A stretch of 64,000 bases of DNA from CAVZRC01 sp963777695 (GTDB taxonomy: Bacteria; Planctomycetota; Planctomycetia; Isosphaerales; Isosphaeraceae). The stretch lies in contig CAVZRC010000005.1 of NCBI GenBank assembly GCA_963777695.1, positions 558,001-622,000 of the forward strand, in the 5' to 3' direction. Position numbers and translations under genes: made by a program. The notes below the pieces were generated by a model that saw only the letters and a list, made by a program, of their open reading frames with translations, had not been told where the DNA came from and made no database searches. Below are positions 1-9,690 of the stretch, in pieces (the stretch's first letter is position 1; each line of letters starts with the position of its first letter).

Positions 1-46
1 GGACCTGCTGGCCGGAGACGGTCTTGAAGAACCGGACGACTCATGA
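1..46 (+). CDS. 3' end of an upstream gene, probably the antitoxin partner of the following MazF-like gene
   Basis: Only the last 14 codons are in the window, ending with the acidic residues GLEEPDDS and a TGA stop. The stop overlaps the ATG of the next gene (ATGA), the arrangement usual in translationally coupled antitoxin-toxin pairs. The antitoxin identity is inferred only from position and acidity; no fold can be recognised from so short a piece. Confidence 0.45.
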   Translation, partial: DLLAGDGLEEPDDS

Positions 47-400
47 ACCTCCGGCGCGGCGACGTTCTGAAGGCCCGCTTTCCCCCATGCTTCCGGCGGC
101 CGAGGCAAGAAACGCCCCGTCGTGGTGGTACAGGCCGACGATTACAATCGGCGCCTGCGTCACGCGGTCGTGGCTCAGGTCACAACCAACCTGGACGAGA
201 AAGACGATCCGGCCTATTTGTTCGTCAAAGCCGACACGCCCGAGGGCAAAGCAGCGGGCCTGGACCGGGACTGTTTGATTTGCTGCACTCTGTTGTCATT
301 GCTGGCCGAGGACCGGCTCAAGGAAGAGGTCGGTAACCTTTCGGCGGAAATTCTCACGGAATTGGATGATTGCCTGAAAGCCGCATTGGGCCTTGGATGA
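43..400 (+). CDS. MazF/PemK-type mRNA endonuclease toxin, frameshifted
   Basis: The start MNLRRGDVLKARFP and the continuation KKRPVVVVQAD are the two N-terminal signatures of the PemK/MazF family (the RGD(I/V)xx(V/A)xFP and the RPxxVV(Q/N) strands). They lie in different frames, joined near position 84 within a run of five C residues. The rest (TTNLDEKDDP, then LTELDDCLKAALGLG) matches the usual length of about 115 residues and the C-terminal helix of the family. Family members cleave single-stranded mRNA and are neutralised by a co-transcribed antitoxin, whose tail overlaps the start here. The frame change is in a homopolymer and may be a sequencing error, so whether the toxin is active cannot be judged. 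Confidence 0.7.
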
Positions 401-440
401 TCCGGCCGTGGAAAAGGCGGAACTCCAAACTGTGTCTCCG

Positions 441-546
441 CTAAATAGATCCCACCCAATCGGAAAGCCTGCCGAGCTGAGGATTTCCGGAAAGCGCCGA
501 AATTTCGGCGCCCGGGTCACTTTCCCAATTGTGGGGACCTATTTAG
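441..546. repeat. MITE-like element with imperfect terminal inverted repeats
   Basis: A 106-bp block is bounded by CTAAATAG at the left and CTATTTAG at the right. The outer arms of about 27 bp (441-467 and 520-546) are imperfectly complementary. Inside lies a perfect 18-bp palindrome at 494-511 (GCGCCGAAATTTCGGCGC). It sits in the convergent gap between the toxin gene and the SPFH gene. It contains no reading frame of its own. It could be a non-autonomous mobile element or a bidirectional terminator structure. Confidence 0.55.
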
Positions 547-674
547 AATTGCGGATGTGCAAGATGATCACAGTCTTGGTCTGGCGAAGAGCGCCGGGCG
601 CAGCAAGATGGGCCGAGCCTCGATGAACCGTGGCTCGGCCCCCACCGCAATCAACGAGACCTTCGAAGGGCCTC

Positions 675-2404
675 TCAATCTTTCTTGCTGCCTTCATCGC
701 CCGGCGAGGGGCGATTCCCGAGGGAACTGCTTGCGGCTTGAGTCTCGGAGACCTGCTTGCCGAGCATGGTTTGCTCGAAGCCCTTCAGGTCGGTCCAGAG
801 GGTGCCCGGTCCGGCGTAGAAGATGCCGAGTCTCAGGTCGGCCGGCAGGCCCTCGGCGAAGGTGTAGCGCTGGTAGGACTCGGGACCGCCCATCGCCTTG
901 ACCAGGAGCTGGAGCCGCTCGGCCTTGGCCTCCTTGGACAGCTTGACCGACGTCGCCTTGGCCTCGCCGAGCAACCTGGTCGTCTGGGCCTCGATGGCCG
1001 CGGTCTTGGCGTCGATCTCGGCCTTGAGCTTCTCGGTCATGGCCTCGACCTCACGGGCCTTCTTCTCGCCCTCCGCTTCGGTCTCCGCGACTAACTTCGT
1101 GGTCTCCGCCAGGGTCCGCTTCTCCTCGAAGACGACCTTGGCCTTGGCCTCGGTCAGGTCGGCCTGGGCCTTGGCGGTCAGTTGCTCCTGCTCGCGGGTC
1201 TTGGTCAGCTCGTCGGCGATCTTGGCCTTCTGGATCGGCTCGCGGACGAGCTTGGGCACGTAGATGTGACGCGTCAGGCCGAAGAGTAGCGAGAGGTTTT
1301 TCGATTTCAGGACCTTCTCCAGCTCGGCGGATGTCTCGTCCTGGAACTGCTCGCGCGTGTCGCCGACCAGCAAGTCCACGGCGCCTCGACGCGAGCCGTG
1401 CAGCCGGCAGATCGACTCGATCTGAGGAAGGATCACCTTCTGCTCGACGTCCTTGAGCGTGCCGAACTGGCGGACGACGTCGGGGGCCTGCTCCGGGAGG
1501 ATGCCCCAGATCGCCGTGTAGTCCATGTGGATCGGGAACCCGTCACTCGATGGGAACTCGATCCCTTTCCCGCGGATATACTGGGGATCCTTGCCGCCCG
1601 TCGTACCCAGCCGATCGCCGCGGATGCCTTGCGACAGGTTGGAGGTCGCGTCGGTGGCGGTGTCGGCTTCCTCGGCCTGGCGGGCATCGACCATCAGGGT
1701 CGTCTCGGAATAGCCGATGCTGACGATGTCGATCCGCTTCTCCTCGGGATTGAGGAAGTAGATCCCGGCCGGGAGCACGTTCTTCTGGATGCCGCGTTCT
1801 TCGCCCGTGCTGGGATCGTTCGCCTTGTTCGTCACCACGCCGACATAACCCGGCGGTATCAGGGTCGGGTCCTCGGGCTTGCGCTTGATCCGCGCATTCG
1901 TCTCGGCGCACGCATCCACGGCCACAACTTTGACATCATAGCCATATCGGTTGATGCGGTATCGCCCCGGGGTGAGGACCTTGCGGAGGATGCCGCGATA
2001 GCCCTTCTCGTCGACGAGGTAAGTGCCTTCGGGCAGCGGCTTGCCGATCTTGCAGACGAGCACGCCGATCTTGCCGGGAGGGATGACCTCGTCCGGGACG
2101 AGCTGGGTCTCGTACTCCAGGGGCGAGAAGAAGTGTCGTCCGGGGCCGGGCATGGCCTCGAGGATGCCGACCTGCTGCGGGCTGCCCGCGGCGCCGGTCT
2201 GCACGAGCGTCCCCTCCGGCGCCTGGGCGCCGAGCCGAACGGCCATGGGCCTTTGTATCGGATCAGCAGGCTCGATCCCGCCGGGACCTCGACGCGGCAA
2301 AACATCCATTGCCAGATGCCGAAGTAACCGACCTGGCCGAGGACAACAACCGCCAGCGCGGCCATGGCCAACTTGCGCAGCATTTGAGCGTATGAGGAAT
2401 TCAT
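675..2404 (-). CDS. SPFH/band-7 domain membrane-anchored protein (second of a pair), frameshifted near 2240
   Basis: The start ATG overlaps the stop of the upstream paralogue (ATGA), implying translational coupling. Residues about 9-31 form one hydrophobic segment (LAMAALAVVVLGQVG). After it come two or three repeats of a short beta-rich module with the pattern 'G-x-GVL ... LPEGTY ... GY-RGIL ... L-PGRY-x-N', then the SPFH domain. A long charged Ala/Glu/Lys coiled coil (TKTREQEQLTAKAQADLTEAK onwards) precedes the C-terminus, as in flotillin-like proteins. The start-containing frame and the main frame meet near 2,225-2,260 with one base apparently missing; corrected length is about 576 residues. 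SPFH proteins scaffold membrane microdomains or regulate membrane proteases. No client (FtsH, NfeD) is adjacent, so the specific role is unknown. Confidence 0.8.
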
Positions 2405-4062
2405 TTGTGTTTCTCCTCCGACGTCGCGAGCGGCAAACGGGCGGGCCTGGAAGACGGGTCGGGCCGATCGGCGGCGGTCGGGACGAGACGGGGCGTCGAG
2501 TCCGGCTTCAGTGAGGTCTCGGCCCGTTGGGTGAACTCGCGGAACAGGTCCATGAGCGGGCCGTCCGAGTTGCCGAGGATCGTGTGGAACGCGGGCGCGA
2601 TCTTGCCCAGCAACATGTTGCGTGCCAGGGCGCCGCCGTCGCCGCCGAACGCGGAGACCTGGGTGGCCAGGCCGGCCGCCTCGGCGGCATTGTCGAACTT
2701 GATCACCTCGGCGTCGGCGCCGGCCTTGGCGAGCAACGCCGAAGCCTTGTCCTTGGCCGCCTCGAGATGCGTCTGGGCGACCTTGAGCTTCTGCTCGGCC
2801 AGCGTCACCGCGACCGTCTGTTCCTGCTCGGCCTTGGTGGTCTTCTCGACGACCTCCTGCTCGGCCTCGACCACGCGCTTCTTCTGCTCGGCCAGCACGA
2901 CCTCGACCTTCAGCTTGGCCTCGGAGAGTTGCTGGAGCTTCTCGCGGCGGAACTGCGCGAGCTTCTGCTTGGCGACCTCTCGCTGTTGCACCGGCTGGGT
3001 GATATCCTCCGGCGGCTGGATCGAGGTGATCGCCACGGCCAGGATCTCGATGCCCTGCTTCTGACAGTTCTGCTCCAGGCTCTTGACCAGGTCGGTCTGG
3101 AACTTCTCACGCTCCTTACCGTCGATGAACTGGCCGCCGGAGAGCTTCGACCCGCCGATCCGGCAGAGCGATCGGCTCTCGGGCGTGATGATCTTGGCGA
3201 TGATCTCCTCGTCGATGCTGTCGCCGTTGGCGTCCTCGTTATACTTGACGAACATCTCGGGGACCTTGGCGGGCAGGACGCGGAACTCGACCACGCCGTC
3301 GAGCGTGATCGGGAAGCCGTCGGCGGACAGGAAGCTCATCTCGCCTTCCTGGCCCAGGTTGAACCGGCGGGACCGGCAATCGACCTGACTGACCCGTGTC
3401 TCGTAAGGATTGAGGTAATAGGTCCCCGGTTCGAGAGTCTTCGATTGGACGCCGCGCTCGCCTTCCTCGACGAGGAAGACGTTGGGATTCTTCGGCATCG
3501 GGCCGGAGAGCAGGGTCACGACGCCGCGAAATCCGGCAGGGATGGTCACCGGGTCGTGCAGCTCGATCGATTCGGCATAGGGGTTATACGGATATCGGCC
3601 CGGCTTGAGGACCTCGCGGAGGATCCCCTTCTGGCCCGCCTCGGCGAGGATCCGGCTCGCCGGAAGGTCGTCGCCGCTCAGGGCGATCCGGATTCCGATC
3701 TTGCTGCCGGGCACGACGAACTGAGGGCTGATCTCCCAGGACCACAAATAAGGGTTGTAGAAGTATCGGCCCTCGGTGAGGACACCGTTGTTCGGCCCGC
3801 CCGCCTGGACGCCCTTGTAATAGGTCCGGCCGTCCTTCGGAGGGGGGGCCAGCTCCAAGTCGGGCTCGAGCTCGAGCCCCTCCTTGCGGATCAGCACGGC
3901 CTGCATGCCGGTGCCGACCTCGATCTTGCAGGCTTCGTAGAGGGCCGCGGTCAGCCCGATGCCGACCAGGATCAGGCCCCCGACTGCCGGCAGGCCGCGC
4001 GATCTGCGCAGCCCTCGAGTCCAGCCCGGGACGTCCCGGCGCTCCTCGTCGAACGCATTCAT
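2401..4062 (-). CDS. SPFH/band-7 domain membrane-anchored protein (first of a pair)
   Basis: The product has 553 residues. A short cytoplasmic N-terminus is followed by a transmembrane segment at about residues 25-45 (LPAVGGLILVGIGLTAALYEA). Extracytoplasmic modules then repeat the pattern 'PGRYPYNPYAESIEL' and 'PGTYYLNPYETRV', and a typical SPFH core follows (FLSADGFPITLDGVVEFRVLP). Residues about 350-450 are an unbroken coiled coil rich in Lys, Glu and Ala. The paralogue encoded immediately downstream has the same order of parts, so the two probably form a hetero-oligomer as flotillin pairs and HflK/HflC do. The repeated PG-x-Y-x-x-NPY modules between the membrane anchor and the SPFH core are not part of standard HflK/C or flotillin and are the distinctive feature. 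Confidence 0.85.
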   Translation of the reverse strand: MNAFDEERRDVPGWTRGLRRSRGLPAVGGLILVGIGLTAALYEACKIEVGTGMQAVLIRKEGLELEPDLELAPPPKDGRTYYKGVQAGGPNNGVLTEGRYFYNPYLWSWEISPQFVVPGSKIGIRIALSGDDLPASRILAEAGQKGILREVLKPGRYPYNPYAESIELHDPVTIPAGFRGVVTLLSGPMPKNPNVFLVEEGERGVQSKTLEPGTYYLNPYETRVSQVDCRSRRFNLGQEGEMSFLSADGFPITLDGVVEFRVLPAKVPEMFVKYNEDANGDSIDEEIIAKIITPESRSLCRIGGSKLSGGQFIDGKEREKFQTDLVKSLEQNCQKQGIEILAVAITSIQPPEDITQPVQQREVAKQKLAQFRREKLQQLSEAKLKVEVVLAEQKKRVVEAEQEVVEKTTKAEQEQTVAVTLAEQKLKVAQTHLEAAKDKASALLAKAGADAEVIKFDNAAEAAGLATQVSAFGGDGGALARNMLLGKIAPAFHTILGNSDGPLMDLFREFTQRAETSLKPDSTPRLVPTAADRPDPSSRPARLPLATSEEKHK

Positions 4063-4211
4063 TGAGTTGGTCCTTGGAAATGGCTCTGGTCTGTCGTTTC
4101 GGCGTTCTCCTTCGATAGATTACCAGTGCTTTCGCCACTCTCAGAGGATTATTCGCGATGACTCCTCGACATCGGGTCGGACGGATCTGGCCTGCGCGGG
4201 AGGCGAATCGG

Positions 4212-5366
4212 TCACTTCCTCCGCGTATAAGACAGCGCCAGGAGTGCATAAGCGGTCACCAGGTTGGGGTCGCCCTCGAGGAAACGGTCGGCGGGATTAA
4301 CCCAGCCCCCGTCCGGTTGTTGCCGCTTGGCCAGGGCGGCGACCAGCTCGGCCTTCCAGTCGTGTGCGGCTCCCGAGGCGTCGGTGAGGGTCGGCTCGCC
4401 GAGCACGGCCATCGTCTTGGCGAACGTGTGATAGTAGTAATACAACCCCTGCTGACCGAGGCCGGGGTTCTCGTCGAGCGTGTAATGCCCGGTGATGTAG
4501 GTGAGGGCCGCCTTGACGCGGGGGTCGTTCCGATCGAGCCCGGCGTAGATCATGCTCTTGAGCCCGGCATACGTCATGCTGGCGTAAGAACGAAGGCCAC
4601 CATCGGGCGTCTTGCCGGCGAAGGTCTCCCCGCCCTTGGCGGCCGTGTAGATGAACCCACCGTCGTTCACCTTGCCGGCCCACGCCTGGTCGTTGAACTC
4701 GCCCTTGAGGTTCTGACATCGCGAGACGAAGACCAGGGCCTTCTTCAAGTTCGGATCGTCGGCTGGCAACCCGGTATCGCGGAGGGCTTCCATGAAGAAG
4801 GCCGTGTTGGAGAGGTCCGGCCGGCTGTTACCCCCGCCGTAGCCCGCACCGCCGTAGAAGGCATCGTCGCGCGACTTGCCCTCGGACTCGTCCCACTGCA
4901 TTGACTTGAGGAAATCCTGGCCGGCCTTGATCGTGCGGTCGTAGCGACCGTTCCGATTGGCCTCCTTGAAGGCGACCAAGGCAATCGAGGTGGCGTAATT
5001 GGCGTGCGGGACTTCGGAGAGCCCGCCCTTCGGTGTGATGAACCCTTCCAGGTAGTTCAGGGCCTTCGAGACCGACGGGTCGCCGGGCGTGACCTGTCCG
5101 GACCGAAGGAATGCCGTGACCACCAGGGCCGTGACACCGGGCTCGCGCTGGGTGGACCAGCCGCCCTTGGCGTCCTGTCGCGGGCGGAGGAAGCCGATAC
5201 CCCGCTCAATCAGCTTCGATGCCGCGGCGGGCCCGGTCGCGGTGGCCTTGGCCGGGTCGTCGACCGCCAGGGCACGATCCGGCCGAACGCCGATCCATGC
5301 GAGTAGTCCAAGCGTCTGCGCGCCCTCGCCGAGAAATCGTCGCCGAGAAGTCGTTTTGGACGTCAT
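4212..5366 (-). CDS. Tat-exported prenyltransferase/squalene-oxidase-repeat protein
   Basis: The ATG at 5366 is preferred over an upstream in-frame start at 5480 because AAGGA lies about 10 nt ahead of it and it places a twin-arginine signal (TSRRRFLG followed by a hydrophobic stretch) at the very N-terminus. The 384-residue product carries repeated alpha/alpha-barrel motifs typical of the squalene-cyclase/prenyltransferase fold: DGGWVNP near the C-terminus, DLSNTAFFMEAL, YYYYHTFAKTMA and similar. The catalytic DxDD motif of true hopene cyclases is not visible, so enzymatic cyclase activity is doubtful. Planctomycetes encode many secreted proteins of this fold with unknown function. Confidence 0.75.
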   Translation of the reverse strand: MTSKTTSRRRFLGEGAQTLGLLAWIGVRPDRALAVDDPAKATATGPAAASKLIERGIGFLRPRQDAKGGWSTQREPGVTALVVTAFLRSGQVTPGDPSVSKALNYLEGFITPKGGLSEVPHANYATSIALVAFKEANRNGRYDRTIKAGQDFLKSMQWDESEGKSRDDAFYGGAGYGGGNSRPDLSNTAFFMEALRDTGLPADDPNLKKALVFVSRCQNLKGEFNDQAWAGKVNDGGFIYTAAKGGETFAGKTPDGGLRSYASMTYAGLKSMIYAGLDRNDPRVKAALTYITGHYTLDENPGLGQQGLYYYYHTFAKTMAVLGEPTLTDASGAAHDWKAELVAALAKRQQPDGGWVNPADRFLEGDPNLVTAYALLALSYTRRK

Positions 5367-5696
5367 CAGTTCGCGGTCCTTTCTGAGCGGATCCGGAATC
5401 GCCAGGCCATCGGCCCGAATGATGCGGCAGCCCGCCGCGGGAGTGACGCTCCCCGAGGCGGTCGCGGCCATCCTCATCACTTGATTATAGCGACGCCCCG
5501 GTCTTTACGTCCCGGGGGATGAGTCCATTCGCTCGCAAGACGGATCGCCGGATCGGGCTGAAGTTAACCTTGCTATCGCAAGGTCGGCCGAGCGAGGATA
5601 GGGGCGTATATTAGTTGTCAGGCCTGTCGGCGTCCCCAACGAATGCTCCGGACACCTCGGCGGAGGTTTTATGCCCGGCATCGTGGAGATTCGACC

Positions 5697-5891
5697 ATGA
5701 TCCACAACGACCACGAACTGACCGTGACCCGCGAGCGGATTTCCTACTTCCTCGATCTGCTGGCTCACTTGCGAGTCGGGAGTGGTCCTGAGGAGCTTAT
5801 CCTCGTGTCCTTCGGATATCGGGCGGAAGTGGAGCGGATGCAACGCGAGGTGCTCGACGACGTGACGCAGCCGGCGGCGAAGGCCAGTTGA
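5697..5891 (+). CDS. Small conserved-looking hypothetical protein
   Basis: 64 residues from an ATG preceded by GGAG. The sequence is mostly helical (TRERISYFLDLLAHL, then RAEVERMQREVLDDV), with no signal peptide and no cysteines. I do not recognise a named family. Its helical content and size resemble small regulatory or antitoxin-like proteins of planctomycetes, but that is only a resemblance. The next gene begins about 100 bp downstream on the same strand. Confidence 0.5.
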   Translation: MIHNDHELTVTRERISYFLDLLAHLRVGSGPEELILVSFGYRAEVERMQREVLDDVTQPAAKAS

Positions 5892-5989
5892 CCCGGGACG
5901 CGTTATCTCCCACGGAGGGAGATAAGACGCCAAAGCCTGGCAAGCGGTCCCGGTCGTCAGTCCATCATTCCCGAGGAGGAGGCGACTCG

Positions 5990-7733
5990 ATGCGAGGGCG
6001 GATCGCAGCCCAAGTCCTGCTGGCGATCGTCGCGTCCGGATGTGGCGGCGCGGTCAACCGGGAATACACGTCCCCGGAGGGGCGGTATCGCGTCCAGTTC
6101 CCCGGTCAGCCGAGGCTCGTCGAGCAACCCCCGATCAAGACCCCATGGGGGCCGGTCGTCGAGAAGTTCGCGGCTACCGAGACGTACCAGACCATCCGAT
6201 TCGTCTCGTACTCCGACTACCCCGGCGGCCTGATCCATCCGGGCAACGCCGGCTCCATGCTCGACGATGCCTGCCAGGGTTGGGCGGCCGAAAAGCAGTT
6301 GACCATCCTCCGCAAGGGGCCGATCTCCGTGAACGGCCACTCCGGTCGCGAGCTCAACTTCGAGGCCCGGCCGGGCAGTCCCATGGGCAAGGTATCGGGG
6401 CGCACCCGGTTCTTCCTGGTGAGAGGGCGTCTCTACCATGTCGGCGTCATCGGTCCCTCGGGGAAAGTCACTCCCGAGTCGATCGACGGTTTCCTCAACT
6501 CCTTCGCATTACTCGAGCCGGGATCGCAGCCCTCGGCCGCCCCGGTCGCCACGGCGCCGCCGCCGGTCCTTCGGTCGCCGACGGGTTTCTACACGATCCC
6601 GGAACCGGCGACCGCGACGCTGGTGGCCGATCACGCGGGGGACACCCGACTCGGACGCGAGGATCGGCTTCCGTCGCCCGCCTCCGAGGACGCCACGACC
6701 GCGTCGCCGCCGACCGCATCGGCCGGCGGTGCGTCGATTCGCTCGTTCGAATGGATCGACGAGAACGCGGACCTCGTCGGGGGCCATGGCGATGCCGCCC
6801 GGTCCGACGGCAATCCCGATCAGCACCTCCGGATGGTCCTCGATCTCCCGCCCAATACCATCGTGGAGGAGTTGGTCGTCAAGAGCCAGGGGTTCCATCG
6901 CTGGGAGACCAAGCCGAACGACCGATTCTGGCCTGTCGCCATCTTCCAGCAAGGGCGGCCCGTGGCGCGAGCCGCATGTCGCCCAGGTGGGCGTATACTC
7001 CGGGGCTCAGAAATTCGACCTCTACGTCAATACTGGCATCGGGATCGGCCCGGGAAGCCCCTTCGAGGTCCAGGTCGTGCTCTCGATCGCGGGCAACCGG
7101 GTCGTGCTCGGATCGGATTGCAAGCGGCCGGAGCTGCCATCGGGCTCCCTGGCGAGGGCCCAACGTCCCCGCCTGCCCCAGGCACCCAGACAACCGGAGA
7201 CCCCGGTTGCGCCACCCGTCACGCCCGCGCCCAGCCCGACGCCGTCGCCGATCACCGAGGTCCGGCCCTCGCCACGCGGAGGACGGGAGTCGGCGGAGGT
7301 CCCGGTCCTCTTGAAAGCCTCGGCGGGAGGCGCGACGATCGTCTCGTTCGATTGGCTCGACCAGAAGGAAGACTGGGTCGGTACCTCGGGTCGGACATAC
7401 GAGCCCGGCGGTGGCAAGGATGAGCACTACCGACTCGTCCTCGACCTCCCGGCGGCCGCGACCATCGAGGAGATCGTCATCACCGGCGGGGGCGTCCTAC
7501 GTTACACGACCAAGCCGAGCACGCGGTTCTGGCCAGTCGCCGTCTTTACCGAGAATCGGGCCGTGATCCGCGGCCAATCGCCTCGAGTCGGGACGTTCTC
7601 GGGCCAGTTTACCTTCGATCTATATGTCGAATCCCACAGCAGCGTACGGCCCGACCAGGTTTTCGGCATCGAGGTCGTCGTTATGATCCGCGGGACCCGC
7701 TACTCCCTGACCGCCCGATGCCAGCGCAAGTAA
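5990..7733 (+). CDS. Secreted lipoprotein-like protein with two C-terminal tandem modules, frameshifted near 6970
   Basis: The start at 5990 has a strong GAGGAGG ribosome-binding site and gives a signal peptide ending in VASGCGGA, a plausible lipobox with lipidated Cys near residue 20. Residues about 25-175 form a domain beginning with SPEGRYRVQFPGQP, a pattern seen in many planctomycete exported proteins. A Pro/Ala linker follows, then two homologous modules of about 110 residues. Each starts 'GGA-x-I-x-SF-(E/D)-W-(I/L)-D', passes through 'DLP-x-x-x-x-(I/V)-EE' and 'FWPVA(I/V)F', and ends 'FDLYV'. The first module crosses a frame change near 6,965-6,975 in a GC repeat (about two bases apparently missing), because the second module shows the expected unbroken sequence. 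Corrected length is about 581 residues. Function unknown; a cell-surface binding role is a guess from architecture. Confidence 0.7.
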
Positions 7734-7774
7734 CCTCCCGGGCCAAACTCCTCCGAGAAAGTGGCAGGCTGATC

Positions 7775-9454
7775 ATGTTGAAGTTACGGATCGTTCGATT
7801 TTGTGTCGTGCTCCTGGGCTGTGTGCCCGCGATCACGTCCTCCGGAGCCGAGCCGGTGAAGCTGGCGTCAACCGCGCGGTTCGACCTGTCCGCCGACGCA
7901 CCAGCCGGGTCACTCGGAGATGGCCGGCTGCTCGAGCGTGACGGATCGATCGCCCGGATGAATTGGATCCCCGAGGCGGATCGGTCGCGGGGATATACCG
8001 TGAACTTCCCGGTGAGTCACCTTGGCTGGCGCACTGCGGCGGTCCGATTCACGCCGGCCCGCTCCGGCACCGTCACATTGAGCCTGATGGGGCCGTGGGA
8101 AGAAGCGTCGCCGGGGGTGCTCTACCGACAGGAGATCCTCTGGGACGACCTCCAGGTCGAGGGCGGGGCCCTGGGCGACGGGAGCTTCGAGTCCGCGCCA
8201 GGGACGACGGGTTGGGACGGCGGAGGGGCGGTCGTCAGCCAGACCTCGGCGATCCCCGCGGTCCAGGGAACGAATTATGCCCGGACCTGGCATAACCAGT
8301 TCCTCTACACCACGATGAAGGTCACCGGCGGAAGGCCGGTAACGATCCGTCTGAGTGCCCGCGCCGTCCGGCCGGAGAACCTGCGCGACATGAAGCGGAT
8401 CGTCGGCCGCGACACGCCCGCGCACCGTGCCGCCCGGCGGTTCCTCCGCGGCGCCAACCTGGGCAACGGACTCGAAGTCCCTCCCGGTCAGAACTGGGAC
8501 GTCCATTACACGCCCGACGACCTGCGGATCATCCGCGCCGAGGGCTTCGACCACGCCCGCATCCCGATCGGATGGCACCACTACACCGGCCCGGGCCCCG
8601 AGTTCCGAATCCAGCCGGAGATCTTCTCCCGCGTCGACGAACTGGTCGATGCCGGCCTCCGGCAAGGGCTGGGTGTGCTCATCAACATCCATCACTTCGA
8701 CGATTTTACCACCGACCCGAAGGCGCAGACTGCGAAGTTCCTGGCCATCTGGGAGCAGGTCGCGAGGCATTACCGCAAGGCATCCGAGGGGCTGGCGCTC
8801 GAGCTCCTGAACGAGCCCAGGGACGCCGCGACGACCGACGTCATCAATCCGATCTTTGCCGAGGCCATCCGGCGGATCCGCGCCATCGATCCGAAGCGCA
8901 CGATCTTCGTCGGACCGGGAAAGTGGAACAGCATCGGCGAGCTCCCGCAGTTACGGCTCCCCGACGACGACGAGAACCTGATCGTCACGGTCCATAGTTA
9001 CGAGCCGTTCTATTTCACGCACCAGGGGGCGACCTGGGCCGGCCCGGACACGAAGGTGACCGGCATCGTGTTCCCCGGACCGCCCAGTAGTCGCTTGGTC
9101 CCCGACCCGAATCTGAAGCTCGGCCGCGGCGTCACGGACTGGTTGCAGCGGTACAATACCGAGCCCCGCGCGATCAATCCCAGCAGCCCTCACGCTTTCC
9201 TGGGCTCGATCGAACAGGCCCGGGAGTGGTCCGACTATTACGGACGGCCCGTCCACATCGGCGAGTTCGGTTGCCTGGCCACGGTCGATCCGACATCGCG
9301 CGGCAACTACTATCGGACGTTCCGCGAGGCGGCCGAACGCGCCGGCTTCGGCTGGGCGATCTGGGACTGGAGGGCCGGATTCCGCTACTGGGATGAGAAG
9401 GCCAACCGGCCCGAGCCAGGGATGCATAAGGCGCTATTCGATGCTCCTCGATGA
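7775..9454 (+). CDS. Secreted glycoside hydrolase family 5 (cellulase-like)
   Basis: The start at 7775 gives a signal peptide (VRFCVVLLGCVPAITSSGAEP). Residues about 30-205 form a beta-sandwich-like N-terminal region resembling a carbohydrate-binding module (DGSFESAPGTTGWD). The GH5 barrel follows, starting GANLGNGLEVP. Clan GH-A landmarks are clear: the acid/base Glu347 in LLNEPRD, the nucleophile Glu497 in HIGEFGCL, and NIHHFDD and VHSYEPFYF in between. At 559 residues it is longer than a bare GH5 domain because of the N-terminal module. It would hydrolyse beta-1,4-linked glucans or mannans outside the cytoplasm; the substrate cannot be fixed from motifs. It converges with the GH10-like gene across a palindromic gap. 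Confidence 0.88.
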   Translation: MLKLRIVRFCVVLLGCVPAITSSGAEPVKLASTARFDLSADAPAGSLGDGRLLERDGSIARMNWIPEADRSRGYTVNFPVSHLGWRTAAVRFTPARSGTVTLSLMGPWEEASPGVLYRQEILWDDLQVEGGALGDGSFESAPGTTGWDGGGAVVSQTSAIPAVQGTNYARTWHNQFLYTTMKVTGGRPVTIRLSARAVRPENLRDMKRIVGRDTPAHRAARRFLRGANLGNGLEVPPGQNWDVHYTPDDLRIIRAEGFDHARIPIGWHHYTGPGPEFRIQPEIFSRVDELVDAGLRQGLGVLINIHHFDDFTTDPKAQTAKFLAIWEQVARHYRKASEGLALELLNEPRDAATTDVINPIFAEAIRRIRAIDPKRTIFVGPGKWNSIGELPQLRLPDDDENLIVTVHSYEPFYFTHQGATWAGPDTKVTGIVFPGPPSSRLVPDPNLKLGRGVTDWLQRYNTEPRAINPSSPHAFLGSIEQAREWSDYYGRPVHIGEFGCLATVDPTSRGNYYRTFREAAERAGFGWAIWDWRAGFRYWDEKANRPEPGMHKALFDAPR

Positions 9455-9465
9455 TCACGATTTCA

Positions 9466-9622
9466 TGACCACGGTCTCTCGACCGTGGTTCGGACGGGGT
9501 GCAGCCCTCCAACCTCGCACGTGAGTGCGATCGGAACGCCCGTCAGATCGGGCTGACGCCCGAGGTTGGAGGACGTTCGTCCCGTCCGAACCACGCACTC
9601 ACGTGCGTGGTCACGGGCTTCG
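9466..9622. repeat. Compound palindromic intergenic element with a terminator-like hairpin
   Basis: The gap between the convergent GH5 and GH10-like genes begins with a perfect hairpin at 9468-9489 (ACCACGGTC, loop TCTC, GACCGTGGT). A larger imperfect inverted repeat surrounds it: GTGGTTCGGACGGG near 9486 pairs with CCCGTCCGAACCAC near 9580, and CCTCCAACCTCG pairs with CGAGGTTGGAGG. A further hairpin (ACCACGCACTCACGTGCGTGGT) closes the right end. It could terminate transcription from both sides, although no T-run is present. It could also be a multi-unit extragenic palindrome. Confidence 0.6.
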
Positions 9623-9690
9623 ATCTCGCCCTGTCTGGTGGTGTTGGGCGAGAAGTGTTGAATCGTCCGTTATGGCAGTCGTCGAGAGTC

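Noticed and set aside
2527..4065. 512-codon plus-strand open frame antisense to the SPFH gene
   Set aside because: It is the complement of an SPFH gene with clear domains; its sequence is Leu/Gly/Asp low complexity, typical of antisense frames in high-GC DNA.
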